Of a stretch of DNA of 64,000 nt, positions 9,196 to 17,378 are shown piece after piece. This DNA is from an uncultured Lachnospiraceae bacterium (GTDB lineage Bacteria > Bacillota > Clostridia > Lachnospirales > Lachnospiraceae). The notes beneath the pieces are model-generated. The model made no database searches, was not told the origin of the DNA, and was given only the letters and a program-made list of their open reading frames with translations. The DNA is taken from positions 1 through 64,000 of the forward strand of contig CAMOIJ010000005.1 in NCBI GenBank assembly GCA_946615865.1, read 5' to 3'. Position 1 is the stretch's first letter. Each line of letters starts with the position of its first letter. The position numbers and the translations under genes are program-made.

Positions 9196-9501
9196 ATGAG
9201 AACGATATCGCAGTATGATGCGCAGATGTATAAGGATGAGCTCAAGGGCCTCCGGGAAGAGATGACAAGTATCCTTGTGGAAATGGAACACCGTCAGAAC
9301 ACATCTTCCCGGGAGGCCTTTTCCCTCTGGTGGGACGAGGGGGGAGCGATGAGGCACTATTTTGACCTCAAGGGAAAAGCTGAGAGAATAGAACAGATCC
9401 TGCAGTTTTCGATCATCGAAGAGGAGGAGCATCCCAGGATGAGAGGAGGCGATCCCTCTCTGCGGCACAGATACGGCGAGAGCGAACAGGAAGGGCAGTG
9501 A
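9196..9501 (+). CDS. Small hypothetical protein preceding Y-family polymerase
   Basis: 101 residues, charged, predicted mostly helical (DELKGLREEMTSILVEMEHR; KAERIEQILQFSIIEEEEH). No family recognised with confidence. It begins 3 nt after the scpA stop and ends 6 nt before the Y-family polymerase start, so it is probably translated with the polymerase. No signal peptide or membrane segment. A role as polymerase accessory is inferred only from position. Confidence 0.7.
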   Translation: MRTISQYDAQMYKDELKGLREEMTSILVEMEHRQNTSSREAFSLWWDEGGAMRHYFDLKGKAERIEQILQFSIIEEEEHPRMRGGDPSLRHRYGESEQEGQ

Positions 9502-9507
9502 GAGCGA

Positions 9508-11037
9508 ATGACCAAACCGGCAAGACAGCGGACCTATGCGGCCATAGATCTTAAATCTTTCTACGCCTCGGTGGAATGCAATGAGCGCGGCCTGAACCCT
9601 CTGACGGCTAATCTTGTGGTGGCAGACCGCAGCAGGACAGAAAAGACGATCTGCCTGGCAGTATCTCCGTCTCTCAAGGCCATCGGGATCCCGGGCCGCG
9701 CGCGGCTTTTTGAGGTCACAGAGAAAGTAAAACTTCATAATGCGCAGCGCCTTAAAAGACTCAGAAAACTGGGGATCAGTGATTTTGCGGGGCGTTCCTG
9801 CGACAGTGAGGAACTGGCCGCTCATCCGGAGCTGGAACTCGATTTCATCGCGGCAAAGCCCCGCATGAAGTACTACATGAATTACAGCGCGCGGATCTAC
9901 AACATCTATCTGAAGTACATCGCTCCTGAGGACATTCATGTCTACTCCATCGACGAGGTCTTCATGGATCTCACAGAGTACCTGGGCACTTATGGAATGA
10001 CAGCCGCGGAATTGGTGCAGACCATGATCAGAGATGTGCTGGGAGAGACAGGGATCACTGCCACAGCCGGCATCGGACCGAATCTGTACCTCGCCAAAAT
10101 AGCGATGGATATAGTTGCCAAGCACATAGAGGCGGATGAGGATGGTGTGCGTATCGCTGAACTGGACGAGAGATCCTACAGGGAGAAGCTGTGGGGACAC
10201 AAGCCAATTACTGATTTCTGGCGGGTCGGAAGAGGATATGCGGCGAAACTGCGGAAGATCGGAGTCCTCACAATGGGGGATGTGGCGCGGTGTTCGGTGC
10301 AGAACGAGGAGATCCTGTACAGTTTATTCGGGGTCAACGCGGAGCTTTTGATCGATCACGCATGGGGATGGGAACCCTGTACGATCGCGCAGATCAAGGC
10401 TTACAGGCCTGCGGACAATAGCATAGGCGAAGGTCAGGTCCTTCACTGCGCTTACACAGCGGCCAAGGGGAAACTCATCATGAAGGAAATGATGGACAAG
10501 CTGATCCTTAAACTGGTGGATAAGGGGCTTGTCACCGATCATATCGTGCTGACTGTGGGTTACGACATGGAGAGCCTGGAGATCCCTGAGATCAGGGAGA
10601 ACTACAGGGGAGAGATCACGAAAGACTGGTACGGGCGCCTTGTTCCGAAACACGCCCACGGCTCAGTGACACTGGAAAGGCCGACATCTTCTTCCAGGAT
10701 CATTATGGAGGAGGCTGAGAAACTCTACGACAGGATCGTGGATCCGATCCTTCTTGTGAGAAGACTGACAGTGGCGGCCGCCAGAGTGCTTCCGGAGCAG
10801 GAAGCGGAGGAAAAGGAAGAGATCTATGAGCAGATGGATCTGTTTACGGATTACGAAGCGCTGGAAAAGGAGAGAGAAATCCGTAAAGCTGAGCAGGACA
10901 GAGAAAAGCGTATGCAGAAAGCCATATTGGATATTCGCAAGCGCTTTGGAAATAACGCCATTGTAAAAGGAATGAATCTGGAGGAGGGCGCGACGGCGAT
11001 CGAGCGTAACAGCCAGATCGGAGGACACAACGCTTGA
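9508..11037 (+). CDS. Y-family (DinB/UmuC-like) DNA polymerase
   Basis: 509 residues; translesion DNA polymerase of the UmuC/UvrX-like group common in Clostridia. The metal-binding Asp lies in AAIDLKSFYASVE (D14), and the second acidic pair in YSIDEVFMDLT (about 149-150). A little-finger domain follows. The C-terminal QMDLF matches the beta-clamp binding consensus and is followed by a charged helix and RFGNNAIVKG, typical of the Bacillus UvrX/YqjW branch. Such enzymes copy past lesions and are error-prone. The next gene, a YolD-like small protein, overlaps its stop. I saw no convincing LexA box upstream. Confidence 0.93.
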   Translation: MTKPARQRTYAAIDLKSFYASVECNERGLNPLTANLVVADRSRTEKTICLAVSPSLKAIGIPGRARLFEVTEKVKLHNAQRLKRLRKLGISDFAGRSCDSEELAAHPELELDFIAAKPRMKYYMNYSARIYNIYLKYIAPEDIHVYSIDEVFMDLTEYLGTYGMTAAELVQTMIRDVLGETGITATAGIGPNLYLAKIAMDIVAKHIEADEDGVRIAELDERSYREKLWGHKPITDFWRVGRGYAAKLRKIGVLTMGDVARCSVQNEEILYSLFGVNAELLIDHAWGWEPCTIAQIKAYRPADNSIGEGQVLHCAYTAAKGKLIMKEMMDKLILKLVDKGLVTDHIVLTVGYDMESLEIPEIRENYRGEITKDWYGRLVPKHAHGSVTLERPTSSSRIIMEEAEKLYDRIVDPILLVRRLTVAAARVLPEQEAEEKEEIYEQMDLFTDYEALEKEREIRKAEQDREKRMQKAILDIRKRFGNNAIVKGMNLEEGATAIERNSQIGGHNA

Positions 11038-11246
11038 GTTATACAAAGAACACAGGCGCGGACGATTACCGCGATATCATCGATATGCCGCATCACACTT
11101 CCCAAAGGCATCCTAGGATGGCGGAGGAAATGCGGGCGGCACAGTTTGCTCCTTTTGCGGCTCTTACAGGCTATGAGGAAGTCATTGAAGAGACAGAGCT
11201 GCGCCAAAAGGCTGAGGTCATGGCGAGGGACCGGATGAAGGATTAA
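11034..11246 (+). CDS. YolD-like small protein
   Basis: 70 residues. TTG start overlapping the polymerase stop by 4 nt, with GGAGGA at 11020 giving good spacing. Contains RMAEEMRAAQFAPFAALTGY, the conserved block of the small proteins encoded beside Clostridial Y-family polymerases and related to Bacillus YolD. Bacillus yolD genes are paired with uvrX or yqjW, so this is a likely partner or regulator of the polymerase. No biochemical role is established. Confidence 0.82.
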   Translation: MSYTKNTGADDYRDIIDMPHHTSQRHPRMAEEMRAAQFAPFAALTGYEEVIEETELRQKAEVMARDRMKD

Positions 11247-11250
11247 AGAC

Positions 11251-12099
11251 ATGTATTACATTACAGAGACGGAACGTCTGGAGGATCCGCGGCTGCAGAT
11301 ATACACTGAGCTTTCCGAAACCCAGTTATTCCACTGCAGAGAGCCTCACAGAGGACTTTTTATTGCTGAGAGCCCAAAGGTGATCGAAAGGGCACTGAAC
11401 GCCGGATATAAGCCGGTTTCAATGCTCATGGACAGCCGACAGGTGAAAGGCGAAGGCGCAGGAGTACTTGAAAGAATAAAGGTTATGGGAGGCGATCCCA
11501 TACCGGTCTATATGGCGGAGGAAGCGGTCCTTCGAAATCTGACGGGATTTCCCCTGACACGGGGATGCCTGTGCGCGATGGAGCGCAGAGAACTTCCGTC
11601 CGTGGAAGAGACGATCCGCGAAGCGACAAGGATATGTATTCTGGAGGAAGTCGTAAATCCCACTAATGTGGGCGCGATCTTCCGGTCAGCGGCGGCACTG
11701 GGCATGGACGCGGTGCTCCTGACACACGGCTGCGCGGACCCTCTTTACAGAAGAGCGGTGAGAGTGAGCATGGGAACTGTCTTTCAGATTCCCTGGACAT
11801 TTCTCGGAGACCGCAGAGATCCCGGATGGCCCCATCCGGGAATGGAGATGCTTCGAGGACTCGGCTTCCGGACTGCGGCGATGGCGCTGAAAAAGGATTC
11901 CGTGTCCATATCGGATCCCGGGCTGATGACAGAACCCAGACTGGCTGTAGTCCTGGGAACTGAAGGAGACGGCCTTGCGGAGGAGACGATTACGGCGTGT
12001 GACTATACAGTCATGATCCCCATGTTCCACGGAGTGGACTCCCTGAATGTTGCTGCTGCCAGCGCAGTGGCGTTCTGGGAACTCAGGGACAGGAGATGA
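11251..12099 (+). CDS. TrmH/SpoU-family RNA methyltransferase
   Basis: 282 residues. SPOUT 2'-O-ribose methyltransferase, SAM-dependent. The three SpoU motifs are clear: NPTNVGAIFRSAAALG, VLGTEGDGL, and IPMFHGVDSLNVAAASAV, which form the trefoil-knot SAM site. An N-terminal substrate-binding region (GLFIAESPKVIERAL) resembles TrmH-type rRNA methyltransferases. Whether the target is 23S rRNA or tRNA cannot be told. It starts 4 nt after the YolD-like stop and ends at a bidirectional terminator. Confidence 0.9.
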   Translation: MYYITETERLEDPRLQIYTELSETQLFHCREPHRGLFIAESPKVIERALNAGYKPVSMLMDSRQVKGEGAGVLERIKVMGGDPIPVYMAEEAVLRNLTGFPLTRGCLCAMERRELPSVEETIREATRICILEEVVNPTNVGAIFRSAAALGMDAVLLTHGCADPLYRRAVRVSMGTVFQIPWTFLGDRRDPGWPHPGMEMLRGLGFRTAAMALKKDSVSISDPGLMTEPRLAVVLGTEGDGLAEETITACDYTVMIPMFHGVDSLNVAAASAVAFWELRDRR

Positions 12100-12127
12100 T
12101 TTTCATATAACTATATTTTGACGTGAC

Positions 12128-12163
12128 AAAAAAGAGATGCCGCATATGCAGCATCTCTTTTTA
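12128..12163. terminator. Bidirectional terminator between methyltransferase and PTS gene
   Basis: A-run, GAGATGC stem, loop, GCATCTC, then T-run. It is symmetrical and lies between convergent genes, so it can serve both strands. Confidence 0.85.
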
Positions 12164-12207
12164 TTGAACTGTTTAATTTAATTGCGATTTGACTCGCGGC
12201 CTGGGCA

Positions 12208-14400
12208 TCAGCCGAGCAGTTCGATGAAGTCGTCGCCGACCTTAACATCGCCGGTCTTAAGAGGACGAAGTGTGCTGTAGTCCTCCCAGTTGGTCACGAT
12301 GCAAGGAGTTGTGCACTTGTAGCCTGCAGCCTTGATCGCAGGGATATCGAACTTGATGAGGGTCTGGCCCTTCTTGACCTGGTCGCCGTCAGCAACGAAG
12401 ACCTCGAAGTTCTTGCCTTCGAGTTTGACGGTGTCGATACCGATGTGCATCAGGATCTCAGCGCCGTCAGTTGTGGTCATAGCCACAGCGTGCTTGGTAT
12501 CAAATACCATTGTGATCTCGCCGTCTGCGGGAGCTACCAGCTCACCTACGGAAGGCTCGATGGCAACGCCGTCGCCGAGCATGCGGCCTGCGAATGCCTC
12601 ATCCTCAACTTCGTTCATGAGGAGCATCTTACCTGTCAGGCAGGCACCGAGAACCTCATCCTTCATCTTGGGAGCAGCGGGAGCAGCAGCTGCGGGAGCT
12701 GCGGTAGCGGGCTCTTCATCCTGGACAGCGGACAGCGGGATGGTGCCGTTGCGGAGCTTCTCAACGAGCTCTTCGAAATTGGACTTAACGATTGTTACGG
12801 AAGGTCCGTAGATGACCTGGATGCCGTTGCCCTTTACAACGACGCCGGAAGCGCCGGTTCCCTTGAGCAGAGGCTGGTCAACCTTGGAGGCATCCTTGAG
12901 CGTAAGACGAAGTCTTGTGGCGCAGCAGTCGATATCGCCTGTCAGGTTGTCGAGACCGCCGATGCCTTTGAGGATCGCTGCGGACTTGGGATCTACGTTT
13001 GCAGCAGCAGCTTTGCCGCCTGCAACGCCGACACCGGTTCTCTTACGATACTCGTCCTTGGAGATCATCTTGACTTCTTCGTCGTCAGCTTCACGTCCGG
13101 GAGTCTTGAGATCCTTCGCGAGGATGAAAGTGCGGAATACGAAGAAGTACAGCACGAAGTAGATCGCGATCAGAGGAAGCACGCGGATCCAGTGAGTCTT
13201 GGCATTGCCGGGAAGGATACCGTACAGGATCAGGTCGATCAGACCATCTGAGAAAGTGGTTCCGATCAGGACATCAAACAGGTCGCAGAGCAGGAATGCC
13301 ATACCTGCGAATACTACGTGGATACCGAACAGTACGGGAGCGAGGAAGAGGAATGTGAACTCGATAGGCTCTGTGACACCGGTAAGGAAGGATGTAAGAG
13401 CTACGGAGAACAGCAGGGATCCTGCCTCTTTCTTCTTCTCGGGTCTTGCGCAGGTGTACATAGCAAGAGCAGCACCGGGAAGTCCGCCCATCATGAAAGG
13501 ATACTTACCCGCGAGGAACTTCGCGGACTCGTCGAATACCTGGGTATTGGGGTCAGCCAGCATTCTGAAGAAGATGTTCTGGGCACCCTGAACCATTTCG
13601 CCGGCGATTTCTCTGGATCCGCCGACACCTGTCTGCCAGAAAGGCATATAGAAGATGTGGTGCAGACCGAAGGGGATCAGAGCACGCTCGATGCAGCCGT
13701 AGATGAAAGTTCCGAACAGACCTGCCGCATTGACGAGATCGCCCAGTGCATAGATACCGGTCTGGATCGCGGGCCAGATGAAGTAGCAGATGAAGCCTGT
13801 TACGATACCGAATACCATACACATGATCGGTACGAAACGGGTGCCGGAGAAGAAGGCCAGAGACTGGGGCAGAACCTGTTTATAGAACTTGTTGCAGGTA
13901 AGAGCCGCCAGAAGGCCTGCAAGGATACCGCCGAACACGCCCATCTGCAGGGTCTGGATACCAAGAGCCGTAGCGATCGCGCCGTCCTTGACGTTGGGGC
14001 CGAGGCTGCCGTCTGCCAGGATGGATCCGTCGATGGTGAGCAGTACGTTCATAGTCGTCAGCATGATCAGATAGAAGATTGCCGCGGATAGAACTGCTAC
14101 ACCTTTTTCCTTCTTGGCCATGCCGAGCGCAACTGCCAGGGCGAAGATCAGAGCCAGGTTGCCGAACACTGCGTTGCCTGCGCCGTTGAGCAGCTGGAAG
14201 AACATGTAAAGAATATTGCCTTCATGCAGAATACCTGACAGTCCGTAAGTAGCAATTGTCGTAGGATTTGTGAAAGAGCTGCCTATGCCGAGCAGAATAC
14301 CTGCGGGCGGCAATACTGCGATCGGAAGAAACAGAGACTTACCGATCTGCTGGGCGACCGCAAATGCCTGCGAACCGCCGTTACCTTTGTTTTTTGCCAT
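12208..14400 (-). CDS. ptsG: PTS glucose-type EIICBA
   Basis: 730 residues; takes up and phosphorylates a hexose using phosphate from HPr. Domain order is IIC, IIB, IIA. The IIC membrane domain (about 1-425) contains ERALIPFGLHHIFYMPFW and FSDGLIDLILYGILP, matching the PtsG glucose branch rather than NagE. IIB carries the phospho-Cys in DIDCCATRLRLTL. IIA carries the phospho-His in ILMHIGIDTVKL. An Ala/Pro-rich linker separates IIB and IIA. Ribosome binding site GAGAGGGAA. A perfect cre box lies 62 nt upstream. Glucose is the best guess; glucosamine or GlcNAc are alternatives. Confidence 0.9.
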   Translation of the reverse strand: MAKNKGNGGSQAFAVAQQIGKSLFLPIAVLPPAGILLGIGSSFTNPTTIATYGLSGILHEGNILYMFFQLLNGAGNAVFGNLALIFALAVALGMAKKEKGVAVLSAAIFYLIMLTTMNVLLTIDGSILADGSLGPNVKDGAIATALGIQTLQMGVFGGILAGLLAALTCNKFYKQVLPQSLAFFSGTRFVPIMCMVFGIVTGFICYFIWPAIQTGIYALGDLVNAAGLFGTFIYGCIERALIPFGLHHIFYMPFWQTGVGGSREIAGEMVQGAQNIFFRMLADPNTQVFDESAKFLAGKYPFMMGGLPGAALAMYTCARPEKKKEAGSLLFSVALTSFLTGVTEPIEFTFLFLAPVLFGIHVVFAGMAFLLCDLFDVLIGTTFSDGLIDLILYGILPGNAKTHWIRVLPLIAIYFVLYFFVFRTFILAKDLKTPGREADDEEVKMISKDEYRKRTGVGVAGGKAAAANVDPKSAAILKGIGGLDNLTGDIDCCATRLRLTLKDASKVDQPLLKGTGASGVVVKGNGIQVIYGPSVTIVKSNFEELVEKLRNGTIPLSAVQDEEPATAAPAAAAPAAPKMKDEVLGACLTGKMLLMNEVEDEAFAGRMLGDGVAIEPSVGELVAPADGEITMVFDTKHAVAMTTTDGAEILMHIGIDTVKLEGKNFEVFVADGDQVKKGQTLIKFDIPAIKAAGYKCTTPCIVTNWEDYSTLRPLKTGDVKVGDDFIELLG

Positions 14401-14461
14401 AGTTTTTCCCTCTCAATCTAAAACTAGCAAAGATTAATAGTTACGACAATAGAATACGACA

Positions 14462-14475
14462 TGAAAACGATTTCA
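14462..14475. promoter_or_regulatory. CcpA cre box upstream of ptsG-like gene
   Basis: TGAAAACGATTTCA fits the cre consensus TGWAANCGNTNWCA at every position on both strands. On the minus strand it overlaps TTGAAA, a possible -35 element with TCTATT 17 bp downstream, so CcpA bound here could block transcription of the PTS gene. Confidence 0.75.
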
Positions 14476-14626
14476 ATACATATTTTTTTTAGCAATATTA
14501 TCATTTCTTTATAATTATTAAAGAAAAAAGTGTGCAAATTGGCGAAACATGCTAAAATATACCCAAAATAAAAAAGAAAATGTTTATACGGGAAGAAAAT
14601 GTTCATTTCAAAAAAGGGGGGAAATT

Positions 14627-14878
14627 ATGGACGATATCATTATCCTTGTTGATGAGAACGGAGAGGAGCAGGAATACGAACTGCTGGATACAGTCGAATA
14701 CGAAGGGAACCGTTATGTAGTGCTGATCCAGGATGAAGATGATGAGGTCTCTATTTTGCAGATTGAATCTGAAGAAGATGAGGAATTATCGCTCATTACC
14801 TGTGAAGACTCGGTGATCGAAGAGGTTTATCAGATCTTTAAGGAAAAGAATACTGAGAATTACGATTTCGACGACTGA
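14627..14878 (+). CDS. DUF1292 family protein
   Basis: 83 residues from the ATG at 14627, placed by the strong ribosome binding site GGGGGGAAA; an upstream in-frame ATG at 14549 has no such site. Very acidic, beginning MDDIIILVDENGEEQEYELL and followed by EGNRYVVLIQDEDDE, the DUF1292 pattern (YrzB group) found across Firmicutes. In Bacillus the gene commonly sits near alaS, but here it is about 12 kb away. Function unknown. A strong terminator follows. Confidence 0.88.
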   Translation: MDDIIILVDENGEEQEYELLDTVEYEGNRYVVLIQDEDDEVSILQIESEEDEELSLITCEDSVIEEVYQIFKEKNTENYDFDD

Positions 14879-14920
14879 TCTTCCCGCGATGGGAATATAG
14901 GGGAAATGTTATTATTAAAG

Positions 14921-14957
14921 AAGCGGTGGAATCCATGTTGGATCCCGCCGCTTTTTT
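14921..14957. terminator. Terminator after DUF1292 gene
   Basis: 14-bp stem (AAGCGGTGGAATCC with GGATCCCGCCGCTT, two G-U pairs), a 5-nt loop and six T residues. It lies between convergent genes. Confidence 0.85.
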
Positions 14958-14964
14958 GTGCGTG

Positions 14965-15843
14965 TCAGATATAGTTCCTGTTTCCCCAGTGGATCACTGC
15001 CAGCATGCCGGGACCTGTGTGGGCGCCTATGACCGGGCCCAGGCCGCAGATCAGGACATCCGCGTCAGGGGTGGATGTGAGGACGCGCTTCTTCATCGCC
15101 TCTGCCTCGGACGCACAGTCGGCGTGCGCGATGATCACATTTTTGGGCAGAGATCTGTCAACAGCAGCTTCATAACACTCAGTTAGAAATGAAGAAGCTT
15201 TGGCTAGTCCTCTTTTCTTGGCTATACTGATCAGGGTCCCGTCGTCGGCGATCTTGAGGATCGGCTTGATGTTGAGAACGGTGCCGGCTACAGCAGTTGC
15301 TGCAGAGATCCGTCCGCCTCTACGCAGGTATTTGAGGTCATCTACGAGGAACCAGTGACAGATCCTGAGTGCATTTTCGCGGAGCGCCTTCGCGTTTTCT
15401 GAAAGGGATACGCCGTCCTGTCTGGCCTTGACAGCGCTCATCAGGAGAAGGCCCATTCCTCCGGTAGCAGCCAATGAATCGACGATCTCGATCTCGAGCT
15501 CCGGAAAATCTTCCTCGATCTCTTCCGCGGCAGTGCGGGCAGAGGAGCAGGTGCTGCTGAGTCCCCCGGACAGAGAGATGTAGAGAATATCGCGGCCCGA
15601 AGAAGCTTCGCGCCTGAATACCTGTTGGTAAAAATAGGGAGTGATCTGACTGGTGTGCGTCATCTCGCCGGCCCGCATGGCGTTATAGAAATCCAGGAGC
15701 TGGGCGTCGGAGAGCCGGTTTTCCATCAGGTGTTCTGTCTCTCCGAGAATGTATTTCATGGGAATGATCACGATATTATTATCTTCGATATATTTCTGGT
15801 CGATGTCCACCGACGCGTCGATGCAGATCACATAGTCTTTCAT
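14965..15843 (-). CDS. DegV family fatty-acid-binding protein
   Basis: 292 residues. DegV proteins bind a fatty acid in a two-domain fold; FakB members present it to the kinase FakA. Visible motifs are the fatty-acid-head-group loop THTSQITP near residue 62, LSGGLSSTCSSA near 92, and the C-terminal GLGPVIGAHTGPGMLAV. Ribosome binding site CAGGGGAA. No FakA-type (DAK2-domain) kinase is adjacent, although dhaL, a related fold, lies 5 kb away. The upstream region holds a palindrome that overlaps a candidate promoter for this gene. Confidence 0.9.
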   Translation of the reverse strand: MKDYVICIDASVDIDQKYIEDNNIVIIPMKYILGETEHLMENRLSDAQLLDFYNAMRAGEMTHTSQITPYFYQQVFRREASSGRDILYISLSGGLSSTCSSARTAAEEIEEDFPELEIEIVDSLAATGGMGLLLMSAVKARQDGVSLSENAKALRENALRICHWFLVDDLKYLRRGGRISAATAVAGTVLNIKPILKIADDGTLISIAKKRGLAKASSFLTECYEAAVDRSLPKNVIIAHADCASEAEAMKKRVLTSTPDADVLICGLGPVIGAHTGPGMLAVIHWGNRNYI

Positions 15844-15891
15844 TTTGGTTTTCCCCTGCTTTATTTATATAGGTTTTTATGGAATAAGAAA

Positions 15892-15915
15892 CATTTGTGT
15901 ATTATTATACAAATG
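15892..15915. promoter_or_regulatory. 24-bp operator-like palindrome between degV and tetR
   Basis: Near-perfect inverted repeat with half-sites CATTTGTGTATT and CATTTGTATAAT (10 of 12 positions match) in the divergent degV/TetR intergenic region. On the minus strand it includes TATAAT, the candidate -10 element of degV. Size and symmetry fit a TetR-family operator. Confidence 0.6.
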
Positions 15916-15933
15916 CACCAATATTCTAAACAA
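15904..15933 (-). promoter_or_regulatory. Candidate degV promoter
   Basis: On the minus strand TTGTTT, 18-bp spacer, TATAAT (ATTATA at 15904-15909 on the + strand). The -10 lies inside the palindrome, about 60 nt from the degV start codon. Confidence 0.45.
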
Positions 15934-16062
15934 CCCTAAGTTGACAGCTGAGTGTATAAGAAGCATCAATGAAGTCGGAAATTGTTTCTTTTTACACAGA
16001 TTTACAGTATGTTGGGGAATTTTGAGAGAGAATTGTAAGAAAAGGTTCGGGGAGACGTCAAT

Positions 16063-16650
16063 ATGGACAAAAGAGTGATGAAAACAAAGCGGGCTATTCA
16101 CAGTGCTATGACAAGACTTCTGTCGGTAAAGCCGATCGAGGAGATAACTGTGACGGAATTGTCCAATGCCGCCGAGATCAACAGAAAGACTTTTTACAGT
16201 TATTACAACAGCGTCTATATGGTCGCGGAGGAAATGGAAGACGAGATCGTTGAGAGGTTTGAAGATACCCTCCGGATAATTGATTTCGAAACTCTTCTTC
16301 AGGATCCCCAGACCACTTTTAACACGCTGGCCAGGATCATCGCTTCCGATCTGGACTTCTATGAGACGATCCTTACGAACAGAAATCAGGTCTATTTCCT
16401 GCAAAAGATCATCACGTCCTTAAAAGAGAGGATCATGGCGCTGTATTTTGACAGAAACAGCAAAGACTTCGAACTGCAGGAATATATGCTGGAATATATC
16501 ATCTCGGGTCTGGTGTCCGTTTACCAGAAATGGTTTAAGAGCGGCAGAAAGACAGACATGGAAGAATTGTCAAAGTATATCAGCATGCTGGCTGTAAACG
16601 GAGTAAAGAGTATTCTGACGGCGCCCGACGAGGAGAAAGAATCCCGCTAA
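16063..16650 (+). CDS. TetR/AcrR-family transcriptional regulator
   Basis: 195 residues. The N-terminal helix-turn-helix (residues about 10-55) includes ITVTELSNAAEINRKTFYSY, the TetR DNA-recognition signature. The C-terminal helical domain resembles the Firmicute TetR C-terminal type seen in DhaS-like regulators. Ribosome binding site GGGGAGA. Divergent from degV across a region holding a 24-bp palindrome, so autoregulation together with degV control is the simplest reading. The ligand is unknown. The dha operon lies 3-5 kb away, and a link to it is only a possibility. Confidence 0.88.
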   Translation: MDKRVMKTKRAIHSAMTRLLSVKPIEEITVTELSNAAEINRKTFYSYYNSVYMVAEEMEDEIVERFEDTLRIIDFETLLQDPQTTFNTLARIIASDLDFYETILTNRNQVYFLQKIITSLKERIMALYFDRNSKDFELQEYMLEYIISGLVSVYQKWFKSGRKTDMEELSKYISMLAVNGVKSILTAPDEEKESR

Positions 16651-16694
16651 ATCAGCAGATCTGTGTCGTGGATGATGCTTAATCGTCTGAAGTC

Positions 16695-16703
16695 TGATAT
16701 AAT
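16695..16703 (+). promoter_or_regulatory. Extended -10 promoter for cytidylate-kinase-like gene
   Basis: TGATATAAT, a consensus extended -10 (TGnTATAAT), lies 72 nt before the start codon. No good -35 is seen, as is usual for extended -10 promoters. Confidence 0.5.
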
Positions 16704-16725
16704 AATAACAGATAACAGAAATGAT

Positions 16726-16745
16726 CCGGCTGTCCTTTCAGCCGG
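16726..16745 (+). other. Leader hairpin upstream of cytidylate-kinase-like gene
   Basis: CCGGCTG and CAGCCGG form a 7-bp GC-rich stem in the predicted 5' leader, with no T-run after it. It could stabilise the mRNA or be a remnant terminator of the tetR gene. Confidence 0.4.
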
Positions 16746-16775
16746 TCCCTTGCTTTACAAAAAGGGGGAGAGCTT

Positions 16776-17375
16776 ATGAAAAACCAGATCATCATTACAA
16801 TCGGAAGAGAATCCGGAAGCGGCGGACATGCCATTGCCAAGAAGATCGCTGACGAAATGGGAATCGAGTGCTATGACAAGAAGAAACTTGTTGAGGGCAC
16901 TGCGAAGATCAGCGGCATGGACAGAAACTATGTCAAAAAGCTTGACGAAAAGCCAGTCGGTTTCCCCTTTTCAGGAAGAATCGGCGCCTTCGAGGATTCT
17001 CCCGAGAGCAACGTCGCGAGAAAGACATTCGAATATATCAGGCAGATCGCTGAGAGCGGCGAGAGCTGTGTGATCGTAGGCCGCTGCGCGGATTCTGTTC
17101 TGAAGGGCAATCCCAATGTGCTGCGTGTCTTCGTAGTGGGCGATGTCGAGCAGAAGAATAAGAGACTGGCCAGGATCCAGCAGATCTCTGTGGAGGAGGC
17201 AGATGAAGAGCGCAAGGAAACAGACAAGTACCGCCGCTCTTATCACAATTTCTACAGCGACACGAAGTGGGGAGATTCCAGGGCTTATGACCTGATCGTC
17301 AACTCCAGCCGGCTCGGGATCCAGGGAACAGCTGATTATATTAAAAACTTTGCGGAAGCATTTAAGGAGATCTAA
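16776..17375 (+). CDS. Cytidylate-kinase-like protein
   Basis: 199 residues, P-loop NTPase of the cytidylate-kinase-like family. The P-loop variant is ITIGRESGSGGHAIAKKIA (residues 7-25), the form typical of this uncharacterised family in anaerobes rather than the GPSGSGKS of true Cmk. SCVIVGRCADSVL is also characteristic. Ribosome binding site AAAGGGGGAG. It is followed after 3 nt by a zinc-ribbon membrane protein. The phosphorylated substrate has not been established. Confidence 0.85.
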   Translation: MKNQIIITIGRESGSGGHAIAKKIADEMGIECYDKKKLVEGTAKISGMDRNYVKKLDEKPVGFPFSGRIGAFEDSPESNVARKTFEYIRQIAESGESCVIVGRCADSVLKGNPNVLRVFVVGDVEQKNKRLARIQQISVEEADEERKETDKYRRSYHNFYSDTKWGDSRAYDLIVNSSRLGIQGTADYIKNFAEAFKEI

Positions 17376-17378
17376 GAC

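Noticed and set aside
8737-10200. 487-codon minus-strand frame across scpA tail and polymerase
   Set aside because: It crosses three + strand genes and shows Phe/Arg-rich repeats that mirror the Pro/Glu codons of scpA.
12445-14091. Two long + strand frames opposite the PTS gene
   Set aside because: The EIICBA protein on the minus strand accounts for the whole region.
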